Of a stretch of DNA of 64,000 nt, positions 12,401 to 22,026 are shown piece after piece (within the stretch, counting starts at the first letter, position 1; each line of letters starts with the position of its first letter). The notes under the pieces are model-generated. The model was given only the letters and a program-made list of their open reading frames with translations, did not search any database and was not told the origin of the DNA. Origin of the DNA: Saccharina japonica (taxonomy: Eukaryota > Sar > Phaeophyceae > Laminariales > Laminariaceae); contig MEHQ01003415.1 of the NCBI GenBank assembly GCA_008828725.1, positions 1-64,000 on the forward strand, written 5' to 3'. The translations under genes were made by a program, and so were the position numbers.

Positions 12401-15400
12401 GCGCAGCAATAATAAAGAGATACCAATAACCAACGGGACGGGAGGGGTGCGGAAGAAGGGCGAATCGGCGAGGGAAGGAAACAAGCGAGAAATGGCGGAC
12501 CGAGTGGCGCGATATGTGCCGGATTGACTCTCCTGGACTGTTTGTTTGTTTGCTTGTTTGTTTTGTTTTTTTTCCCCCTCCCCCACCACCGCCGCACCAT
12601 TGCACCACCCCCTCGGGATAACGTGTCAATGTGTCGTCTCTGCGGTCTTGTTTGTTTGAGTGTTTGCTTATACTTTTGACTTGTCTCTTTGTCTTTGTCT
12701 TTGTCTTTTTCCCTTCGTTGTTCTTGACCTTTTGCAGTTACACTGCTCGCAGGCCGGGGGTACATCAGTCACACGGGACCATAGTTCCCTTCCCCCGTAT
12801 CATGTCTGCGTTTATAATCGGGGTGGAGGACTCGATTTGTTTGCCTGACCGGCGTGAACCCGGCACGGAACACCCCGGCATTATAGGGGCACCAAGATAG
12901 AATCAGGGGGCGTGTACCCCCGATTGGTGATGTTGACTTTTCCATTTTTATTTTTACCTTCACATAGCGTGTAGAGGGGAGCGGAGGGCTCCAGACTATC
13001 TGTTTTTGACTGGCTTTGATCGCTTTGCGGACCCTTCGGGTTCCACTTTTATTTCAGTATACCTTTTTTGGGTAAGTTAGCCTGTGACCACGGGAATCGA
13101 CCGTGTCAAGTGTTGGATTAGTACGGACAGATGGAGGTACTGGATAGAGAGACCGGCACGGTTTTTAATGTGAAGACAACAACAACAACAACAAGCGTCC
13201 AGTAAATAAAAAAAGGCGCTCGGAAGAGAGGACGGAGCTCCGTGACGCCGCTAATCCAAGGAGTACACTCTGCTATGCAAGATATAGGTCTGAACGACCG
13301 CCCCCAATCCACCCCCACCCTGCACCCACACCCCCTACCCTCATCCTCCTCCTCCTCCTCACATGTCATGCCTGGGTGGCGACCCGTACTCCCCTCCTCC
13401 TCCTCCTCCCCCGCCGCCGCTAACCAGAGCGTCCGCATTCGACACAGACCGCGGCTTTCGCGTCACCGGCACCGCGTCCTCCCCGTCACCACTGCTGCCC
13501 GTCCCGTCCCCCCCTCCCCCCTCCGCCACCGCCTGCTTCTCCCGCGACACCGGGGAGGGAGTCGCGCGCCTCCCCCGGCCCGGTCCACCCACCCCACCCG
13601 CTAAGGTCACCGCGGCACCGAAGGAGGCCTCGAGCTCAATCTCCGTGAGAGAGCGGGAGCGCATTTGCCTCTCGCGTACGTTGCTGCTGCCCCCTCCGGC
13701 AGGGGAGCGCGAATTCGCCCTGCAGCATGAAAACACGTTTTTGTTTGTTTGTACATATATATATATATATATGCACGTACACCAGCAAAATGTATCGACA
13801 AAAGGGGTACCGACGGAAAGCAATCGGCAAAACAAAAGGCGACAATGAGGTACCTTACCTGCAAGAGAAGGTACCGACACGCCAACAGCACGTATTATCG
13901 GCAAAAACATCTCACCTTCTTCACGACGTCCGCCAGGGAGAAAGGGATGCGGTTGCCGTTCTTCCTGGAGCCGTTACCGTCCTTCTTGATCCACGAACAG
14001 CCGTCCGCGTTCACCGACTGCACGACCCCCTTTCGCGGAAGCCTATCGCCACCGTTCCCCCTAATACACACGACGACGACAACAAACAACAAAGACAACA
14101 AAAATCAAGACGGCAGAGGCAGAGACGTAAGACACAGACGACAGGAGACAGCATAAACCGAGAGGAAGAAGAAACGGGAAGAAACGACGGGTGAGAAAAA
14201 AAGCCAGCAACGGAGAGATACCTTCAGATTGAGGAAAATAAAAGCGCCAAGTGTGTGTGTGTGGGGGTGTGTACTCGGGGCGGAGGCGGGAGGCCGGAGG
14301 ATGAGGAAACATGGCTACCCTACCCTGCCAGCACACCCACCCACCCACCCACCCAACCAGCTTCGACAACACGGCAAACGTTAGCGCCGCTTGGACCAGA
14401 CGTGTACCCACGTCGCGTCACAAGACATGCGCGACGAGTAGGGGCCCACCTTCGAACCGACACCGCGCTACAATCAGCACAAGTAGCCCTATGATACTCG
14501 CGATACCAACAGTAGGCGCAACGCAGATCGACCTTTTCGGAGCCAGCACTCATACACACACCCATGTGCACGAGAGAGAAGGAGCAAGACGGGGTGAATC
14601 GCACACTCGAAACACAGACACCAACGCGCCAACCACAACACGACTCCACTCAGTAACAAAAAAAAAAGCGGTCTCGCGCCCCACTTCCAGCTCAACAGCT
14701 TCCGGCGGTGCGGGGAGGTATCACAGCATCGTGCGGTGTTGTGAATGAAACGAGGGACAGTGCGACTTCAAAGAAGGTCACAACAGTTCGTAAAAATTTG
14801 GTGGGGAAAAAAAGAATTGGGCTTTTATACTCTACGTCAAAATAGATATTAAAAGGACGGGCCAATAAGATATTTCGGATTACGTCATTTTGCCTGACAA
14901 GAGGAGGCTAGCCGGAAACGAGCGACCAAGCGAGAAAAAGAGCGCAGCAATAATAAAGAGATACCAATAACCAACGGGACGGGAGGGGTGCGGAAGAAGG
15001 GCGAATCGGCGAGGGAAGGAAACAAGCGAGAAATGGCGGACCGAGTGGCGCGATATGTGCCGGATTGACTCTCCTGGACTGTTTGTTTGTTTGCTTGTTT
15101 GTTTTGTTTTTTTTCCCCCTCCCCCACCACCGCCGCACCATTGCACCACCCCCTCGGGATAACGTGTCAATGTGTCGTCTCTGCGGTCTTGTTTGTTTGA
15201 GTGTTTGCTTATACTTTTGACTTGTCTCTTTGTCTTTGTCTTTGTCTTTTTCCCTTCGTTGTTCTTGACCTTTTGCAGTTACACTGCTCGCAGGCCGGGG
15301 GTACATCAGTCACACGGGACCATAGTTCCCTTCCCCCGTATCATGTCTGCGTTTATAATCGGGGTGGAGGACTCGATTTGTTTGCCTGACCGGTGTGAAC

Positions 15401-18400
15401 CCGGCACGGAACACCCCGGCATTATAGGGGCACCAAGATAGAATCAGGGGGCGTGTACCCCCGATTNAGCGGGAAAAGGCGGTAATGGGGGGGGGGGGGG
15501 AGGGTGGTTAAGATTAGTGGGTAAGAAGGTTGGTTGGGTGGGTGCGTACGGAGGAAGGGGGGGAGGGGTGTACTTCATTTTGATGCATGGCCGTAGGCGG
15601 ATGGCCATAGACCCTCGCATCCCTACAATGCCGGGACGGAGCATGTCAGAGTCACCGACCAGGCAGACATTGATAGCACCAAGCGCGAAGCGCCGTGAGA
15701 TGTTCGGCGAGTCGCATGAAGGGTGAGCTGCATCCTACTAAGAACCACTTGTAAGGCGGACTTGCATATGGATGACAGCTTCAATTAGTTAATTTAGGGG
15801 GGGGGGGGGGGGGGGGGGAGTCCAAAAAGCCTCTGCGGCTTCAACATGTATGGACGGCGACCAGTGTGCCGATTATCCACGACCACGACGTAAAAACAGC
15901 CAAGCGCACAAGCTCCCTTCGCCAACGCGTCAGCACCCTTTTGTAGGGATGCGAGGGTCTATGGCTCATACGACTACGGCCACGCATGACACACAGTAAG
16001 CCCCCCCCNNNNNNNNNNNACACCAAGAACCAACGGGACGGGAGGGGTGCGGAAGAAGGGCGAATCGGCGAGGGAAGGAAACAAGCGAGAAATGGCGGAC
16101 CGAGTGGCGCGATATGTGCCGGATTGACTCTCCTGGACTGTTTGTTTGTTTGCTTGTTTGTTTTGTTTTTTTTCCCCCTCCCCCACCACCGCCGCACCAT
16201 TGCACCACCCCCTCGGGATAACGTGTCAATGTGTCGTCTCTGCGGTCTTGTTTGTTTGAGTGTTTGCTTATACTTTTGACTTGTCTCTTTGTCTTTGTCT
16301 TTGTCTTTTTCCCTTCGTTGTTCTTAAAAAAAACGGCACCCTGGTTGTCTAGCTCACGCAGCGAGTGGCGTGTTTTACAGCGTCGTTGCCAACCGACGCC
16401 AACCCAACCTATAAATATAATATATTTATAGGGGGGGGTGGTGGGGGTAGGGGTAGGGGGCAAGAGGGGTAGTGGGGGTACGAGTGGGGGTACGAGTGGG
16501 AGTGGGGGCACATAAAAGCGGCACTTGCTTTTGAGGCAGTGGGCGTCATTCCACAGTGTTTTTGTGTGTAAATGTGTGGGTCTGAAAACAAAACAGAAAA
16601 AGTTAGTTGAAAAAAGAAATAGGGAAACACCAAGTGCGGGGTGCGTCGGCCAGATAGATGATGATCACCGCCCGATGCAGCAGCGGATGGACTTTGCCGC
16701 TCGATGCAGCTGCCCCCAAGGAAAGAAAAACGTGTTGCGCGAACCATTCGCTTCGTGGACGGCGCTGATCCCAATCGTTCGTTAGTTGGTTCGGTCGTTG
16801 GATTGGGCGCGGGACACCATACTCACGGTTTGATTTGTTTGATTGGGAGTTGGGATACCATATTTGCCGAGTTATATTGGGATATCACGTACCACAGGCG
16901 AGATCCCGTACCCCTAGCGTGCAACGGGTAGAGGGTAGAAAAAATTGGTTGCATGCAAGTAATGGATATTTGCTCAACACACGAACAAAAAGAAGAAGAA
17001 AAGCCCCCAAGTTTTATACCAGCACCAAACAATGGTAAGACAGCTGGGCAGCAGCGAACAAACAATATACAAAGGTTCCTGCCCGAGTCGCTCACCCGTA
17101 TTGCCTCCTCCAGGGTAGAATACTGGCACGTGGCGTACAGGTCTCGCGCTGCTCCTATCGGCGCCATGATTTCCTTGCTCCTGGGAGGTAGGGGGGGGGG
17201 GGGGGGGGGGGGGGGGGGGAGGCGGACCAAGAAAACAATTGTACCGCGCTTCGTCAAAAGGTCGTGGTGGTGATGGTGGTGGTCGATGCGGTATCGGAAA
17301 GTTTGTTTTCCCTCCGTCTTCGCTCGTTCCAAGACGCCAAAAAAAAAAACGCCACAAGTGACCTTAAAACAAATGGTCACGTATATACAGCACCTACTGT
17401 AGTAAGAACAACCTTCAGGCAGGGCCGTGTCGGCCATAATAGCCCGTATCGATTGAACGAGGTAGACGCACAGTACATCGATTTGTCTTGCCACCCCCCC
17501 CTCAGCCCCCTCCCCGACTCCACTGGCCTCGAGAAGGCCTGTTTATTCCAAGTCGAAACGGACAATAGCGTTACACCTTTCAGATCAGATAGGTTCATGA
17601 TCTGTATGATCTATATGATCTGTATGATCTATATGATACAGTTCATGTCGTGCCGGGTGGTTGGAACCGTATAGCCTGCACCATTCGACTGTAGCACACG
17701 TTATCTGGGCGGGATCTGTACAGTACAGATGATCTGTACAATACAGATCCCGCACACCCTCTCAAAACGGGAGGTTACGGTCCACAATAGACGATCTGCT
17801 GTCCATACAGAGATCGTGGTCAGCCCTACTGTACTTGTTGAATATATAATACAGGCCGCTCCCTCTCCTCCGCCTTCGCTCTCTCACTTGTCAACCTTGG
17901 CGGGCACCGACTTTCCCTTGTGAACGACGCGAACCGCCTCTGCAACGCCGCACGGAGAAAAAAACGGCACCAGCGACTCTACTGTGGAGTCGGCAGGGAT
18001 GTTCACGGCCTGTTGTCCATCGAAGCCATCACGGTGGTTGAAGCCGCACAGTAGAAAGTACACCAGTAGCCACGCAGTAGCCACACGGTAGCCGTGAAGT
18101 AGAAGCACCACAGTCAGTAGCCACGCAGTAGCCGCACCACAGTAGCCGCACAGTAGCCGTACAGCAGCCGCACAGCAGTATCCACATAGCAGCCACATGG
18201 TAGCACGTACAAAAGTCGCCCAGTGGCCAAACCGCAGCATGCCAAGTAGTTGTACAGCAGCCGTGCAAGCACGCGCGGTGGCGGTGGGGGGGAGGGGGGG
18301 GGGGGACGCAGAGGCACGATTAAAAGGGCTTCCGAAAGGTCCGTAGTCGACAAGGGCGGGTGGATCGAGGAACTTGCCGGGGGGGGGGGAGTACTTCATA

Positions 18401-21400
18401 CTCATGCATGGCCGTAGTCGTAGTCGTATTACCATAGACCCTCGCATCCCTACAATGCGGGGGGGGGTTCCGGCTCGCAGTGCTCTTCATGCCAACCAAG
18501 CCGCCGAAAAGCACAGTGCGAAAGAGAAAAATCATGTAAAAAAAAAAAATGTTCGCCGTTCGCTCATGGTACGCAATTGAGCACGTGGATGGCACTTTAC
18601 GCGGGATGAAGCACGCCCGGCGAAAACGCGATGGCCGCGCAATGCCAAGATACACACTCTGCTCTGCGACTTCGCCAAGTTGTCCTCCCCTCCCCTCCCC
18701 TCCCCTCCCCTCCCCTCCCTTCCCTCCCCGTTTTCCATTTCTCACCACGACTGTCCTGGAGATGACATCGGACATGCCATCCTTGTCCTGAAGCTTGTAG
18801 GGCGTCTGAAGCGCAGAAAAAAAAAACGCGAACGCACAAAAAAAAAGGGGGAGGAATTCGCAGTCGGAAACAAGACACGAGAAGACCGCGACCAGACAAG
18901 CAAGACATCATTCGGCCACAGGAAAAACACCTACAGTAGACTGCCTCCCCCGCTACTATGATACACCACGTACAGGACGGAAGTAACACACATAGATTGA
19001 AAAAAATATACCTGGTATTAGTTTCGACGAACTTATCTCATCTCACGGCTCGTGTTTTCAGATTTCCAAAAGTATATGCAGGCACACGATGCATAGTATA
19101 TACGAGCGATAGGAGCCTGCTCAAATCGCAGCAACACGTACACACACCAGTATAATGCACCGATCACACCGACAACCAAACTCAGAAACACACCAACCCA
19201 GTGGAGATGGGGTGAGAGATCACTACGCTCATTTTCCAGAGGCGGCCGCAGCCAGCTGCACACAACACGCCCGTGCCGGGCTGCCTTTGCACTACGGCAC
19301 TGATTTAGGCCGTGCATGGGTCATTTGCCGAAACACTCGCGAACAGCTACCGTACCATGTCACCGATTATGTTACCGACTTGGGCCATCCGCGGACGGAC
19401 AGGAAGGGGAAGAAAGTATTGAGCCCGGACAACATCAGAGGGACAAACAACACGAGCCCCACAGCATCCTCTGCTGTACCACCTACAAAGGATGTAATGT
19501 ATCGCCAGCTATCTACCGACACACTTGCTGCACATACCGCCAGCCGACATCTACAGCAATTCGTGTTCACAGAAGACAAGGCTCCAACAGTTCCGTAGGG
19601 GGAACAATACAAAAACTCGGAAAAAAGAAAACATCTCACCACAAGTACAAACATTATCCAAGTATAATATCTGGTACACTAAGAATGTACTCCGCGTAAG
19701 CAGCGATTCCCGATGTGCCCATATTCACGGCGTACTACGCCTACATACTCCAAACGCCAACATGTCCAACCCTGCCCTCTTCGGACCCGGGAGAAAAACA
19801 CCCCCACGGCGGTCGGGAAACCCCGCCCGCGACGTAGGCGGCGGTTTCACACACACACACACCTTCCGGCGAACTCGAGCCGCTTTCCCAACCACGAGCG
19901 CCTCCGACTGCTTCAGGGCGGACGCCACGGCGCTCAGGTCCTTCGAGAGCTTTTTCATCTTGTGAAAGTTGCAGATCACTCTCAGGGGGACCCAGCCTTC
20001 GCGCCGGGCGCGCCGGGTCGTAGAGAGAGCGCGGTACGGTAGCGAGGCCGAGGGGCAAGGACAACGGGTGGGAGAGGCGGAGGAGGGGAGGGGTTATTAT
20101 AATAGTATGACGATGCTCATGCGTTTTATGGCCTCTCGCCGAGATTGTTGATCCCCCCCTCGGCACGCCAGGCACGGTGCTGACCGCCCCCCGCCCATAC
20201 TCCGCGATTCCTACACAGCGACCTCTTACGATGTAACTAGCGCACAAGACATGCCATGCTTCAGATATAATCACTACTGTGGTTACTGACATGCGGAGCT
20301 AACGATATGCGTTGCCGTATTGTTTCCCAGTGTACGTCTTCACTGCTACAAATAGTACTTGGCGTTGAAGCACGTGTCACTAACGAAGACCGCAACCCAC
20401 GTACTGCAAGCCGATCATGCGTGGCACCCCTATAAATAAATAACAGGAGTGGCAGCAGCTTCTGAAGCGCCCCTCTGTGTAACGAACCCCGAGAGGGCAA
20501 CGGCCGATAATTACAATAATTATCCCTGCCTGCCGCGACACGAGACACGCAAGCACCGCATCGATACCAAGATACTCATCATCAAACACACGCACAGACG
20601 TATGTACACATGTGTACACACGCGCACGTAAAACACACGCATACACAAAACTATGGACAACCCAGCATGAGCGGGGATGCATTTGGAGGTATGATACAGG
20701 TACATCTAATGGCGTGTACAATGTGTACAATGGCGTGTGCAACAGCAGCAATGTAAACCCTACAGTACCGGTATATATACATGTAGACTGGAGTGCTTCA
20801 TCACCTTGCGCCCCGCCGGCCTTAATTTTGTTTTGCATGAAGGCGTCCGTGGGCAGGTTCTCGTCGCTGAAGTAGAACTCCACCTGCTTCACGATCGCCG
20901 CCCTCGCCTCGTCGGAAAGTTCCTCCGCGGGGGCTGTTCACCGATGAGACCGACCGACCGACCCACCGACCGACCGATGATGATGCAACACGATCGACCA
21001 ATGAGACCGAACGACCAACCGATGAATAGACCGCGAGATCGCCCGACGAAACAGCCACCGCGACACCAACCAACCGACGCAAAAAATAACCGAGACCGAC
21101 CGATGCCACAGACAGAGAAAACACCGACCGACGCAACAGACAGGCCCGCCACACAATGCACCGCGCGTGGTTAGGGAGCCAGCCAGCCAGCCAGGCGAAG
21201 GGACGACATGCCACAGCAATGTGGAGCGCGCAGCCGACGGTACACAACGCAAGGGGAGGAGAACGGAGCAGGGGGAGAGCCAAGGGTAAATATTTGGGGC
21301 ATCGTCACATAAATAGGGCTTTAGCGGCGGGTGGGGGGAGACGGGGTTCGACTAAAGAGGTCGGCGGGGGTTCACACGACGGGACGGGGACATGTATGAC

Positions 21401-22026
21401 AGCCGCAGGCCGTTCGAGCCCCACAAGCAGCATGGCACCGATTGGGCATGAGTAATAACGGCGGAGCTTGGGGCGCGGGGCCGTCGCTGTCGATGGCGCT
21501 TGCTGGAACGACGCTTAGCGGGCCGGCTAAGCGTGTCTGCCCCGCGTATGCGAAGCGCGCCCGCCCCCGTCCCCCCCCATCACAGAAACGCCAAACCTCT
21601 AAAAATCCGTATCATAGAAAAAAACGAGCACCGTCTTGCTCCGAATCGGGATGTTGGCCTACCTTCTTTTCATGCACTGCTTGTAGAACAACTTATAATT
21701 ACGAGCGGGCCCGTATAGACCAAGCCAACGACAGCGTCCCGCAAATTTATACCATACCGAAGCAGCTCTGTGACGACTAGCATTTGAAGCAATTTCATAC
21801 TGTAATCACACGTCGTGTGTCAGGGCGTGGCAAGCCCAACCAATCCCTTCTTCCGCTTTTTTTTTTTTTTTTCCAGTCTCTTACCTTCGGCTTCCTTGGA
21901 AGCGGCGGTGTCTTCCGCTCCCAAGGCCTCGACGCCGGGTGGTGGGGCCGCCCCTGCCTCACCACTGCCTGCCGACGCCTCTTCCACATGTAAAACCGTG
22001 GAAGGTGACACCGCCGCCGCCTCCAT
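7597..22026 (-). CDS. LARP6-like La-related protein with a cold-shock-like domain, 11 exons
   Basis: Predicted RNA-binding protein of 552 aa. Exons, 5' to 3': 22026-21885, 20933-20805, 19996-19863, 18805-18746, 18009-17888, 17180-17096, 16709-16669, 13719-13363, 11519-11375, 10105-9897, 7831-7597. All ten introns are GT-AG and every phase matches; the CDS is 1659 nt. Domains: acidic/alanine N-terminus (1-47); La motif (about 60-135, QVEFYFSDENL then GWVPLRVICNF); RRM (about 152-236, VVAVNIP and YATCQYSTLEEAIR); Gly/Ser/Arg linker (238-357, one exon); cold-shock-like domain over two exons (about 365-440, KGVVQSVN, IPFSLADV, KGDHVEY); C-terminal SUZ-C (GPEEGKTGF followed by GRGRP). La motif, RRM and SUZ-C in this order is the LARP6 layout; LARP6 proteins bind structured mRNA elements. 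The cold-shock-like domain is the unusual addition. The start ATG sits in a good context (GGCCATGG). A duplicate of exon 9 lies in intron 7. Family assignment is confident; the small exon 7 is the least certain join. Confidence 0.85.
7840..8080. repeat. G-rich tract, degenerate GGGTNGGG
   Basis: About 240 bp of GGGTTGGGG, GGTAAGGG and GGGTGAGGG variants on the plus strand, all within intron 10 of the LARP6-like gene. On the gene's own strand it is C-rich and leads directly into the acceptor of the last exon (GCGCAG at 7832), so it may act as an oversized pyrimidine tract. It can form G-quadruplexes on the other strand. Confidence 0.7.
9036..9090 (+). repeat. short interspersed repeat family S, representative copy
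   Basis: The core reads CATGGCCGTAGTCGTATG followed by ACCATAGACC and CGCATCCC. Related copies lie near 9141-9175 (+), 9733-9770 (-), 9826-9865 (-, partial), 15580-15640 (+), 15947-15990 (-) and 18398-18466 (+). All are in introns of the LARP6-like gene and most sit beside a poly-G or poly-C run. No coding capacity or clear terminal repeats are visible, so the class is unknown. Confidence 0.7.
10111..11160. repeat. 1-kb GTA/GCA tract with higher-order period
   Basis: Intron 9 of the LARP6-like gene (10106-11374) is largely a degenerate GTAGTAGCAGCAG sequence. A marker, TTTCCGGTGTT or a decayed form of it, recurs near 10201, 10315, 10503, 10600, 10682, 10788, 10865 and 10947. This implies an older tandem unit of roughly 80-110 bp. 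The long Leu- or Ser-rich open frames on both strands are consequences of the three-base period. Confidence 0.75.
11213..12925. repeat. 1.7-kb near-identical duplication, copy A
   Basis: This block matches 13753-15466 with only about ten single-base or run-length differences that I could see. It contains exon 9 of the LARP6-like gene (cold-shock-like domain, first half). Copy A is the one whose position gives correct splice phases with exons 8 and 10. Its right end abuts a SINE-like element. Confidence 0.9.
12923..13194 (+). mobile_element. SINE-like element, copy 1, with (CAA)n tail
   Basis: About 272 bp that recur at 27657-27931 with few differences. Both copies begin at ATTGGTGATG and end in a CAACAACAA tail, the arrangement of a short retroposon with a simple-repeat 3' end. 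No open frame is conserved. I see only a weak resemblance to an RNA polymerase III B box (AATCGACCG). It lies in intron 8 of the LARP6-like gene, antisense to it. No clean target-site duplication is visible. Confidence 0.65.
13753..15466. repeat. 1.7-kb near-identical duplication, copy B (next to an N)
   Basis: Second copy of 11213-12925, inside intron 7 of the LARP6-like gene. It stops exactly at an N (15467), at the same base where the SINE-like element begins in copy A. That position and the near identity suggest an assembly artefact or two haplotypes placed in tandem, though a recent real duplication is not excluded. Confidence 0.9.
13916..14060 (-). pseudogene. extra copy of LARP6-like exon 9 (cold-shock-like half-domain)
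   Basis: A 145-nt exon copy identical in layout to 11519-11375, with intact AG acceptor and GTGAGA donor. It enters in phase 2 and leaves in phase 0. Splicing exon 7 to this copy and then to exon 8 would break the frame, and including both copies would as well. It can only be silent, a mutually exclusive exon, or an assembly duplicate. Confidence 0.7.
16009..16019. other. assembly gap (11 Ns)
   Basis: Eleven Ns follow a C-run. Other single Ns are at 15467 and 32863. A 297-bp third piece of the duplicated block starts ten bases to the right of the gap. Confidence 0.98.
16029..16325. repeat. third, partial copy of the duplicated block
   Basis: Starting at ACCAACGGGACGGG this matches about 12430-12726 of copy A without visible differences, then departs into unrelated sequence. 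The gap immediately to its left makes a misplaced contig end likely. Confidence 0.85.
17590..17757. repeat. ATGATCTGTA tandem units and a nested hairpin
   Basis: Near 17597-17640 the unit ATGATCTGTA / ATGATCTATA repeats about four times. At about 17711-17757 the arms GCGGGATCTGTA and TACAGATCCCGC flank a second internal GTACAGAT / ATCTGTAC inversion. Both lie in intron 5 of the LARP6-like gene. Confidence 0.6.
18050..18250. repeat. CAGTAGCCAC-type minisatellite
   Basis: Degenerate units of about 10-13 bp (CAGTAGCCAC, CAGTAGCCGC, CGGTAGCCGT) fill some 200 bp of intron 4 of the LARP6-like gene. Confidence 0.65.
18398..18466 (+). repeat. short interspersed repeat family S, intron 4 copy
   Basis: Carries the CATGGCCGTAGTCGTA core, ACCATAGACC and CGCATCCC of the family described at 9036. 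It is bracketed by G-runs at about 18379 and 18459. Confidence 0.65.
20940..21130. repeat. ACCG-rich tetranucleotide-derived tract
   Basis: Scattered ACCGACCGACC units and GACCGAAC variants run from just upstream of exon 2 of the LARP6-like gene into intron 1. On the gene's strand it reads GGTCGGTCGG and forms the sequence before the exon 2 acceptor. Confidence 0.6.

Noticed and set aside
16669-16780. Alternative reading of LARP6 exon 7 starting at about 16762 (ATCAG acceptor)
   Set aside because: Its frame conflicts with the end of exon 6. The 41-nt exon from 16709 has a better pyrimidine tract and matches both neighbours in phase.
17280-17640. Plus-strand frame of 136 codons through repeats
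   Set aside because: Lies in LARP6 intron 5 over simple repeats (ATGATCTGTA units); antisense to a supported gene.
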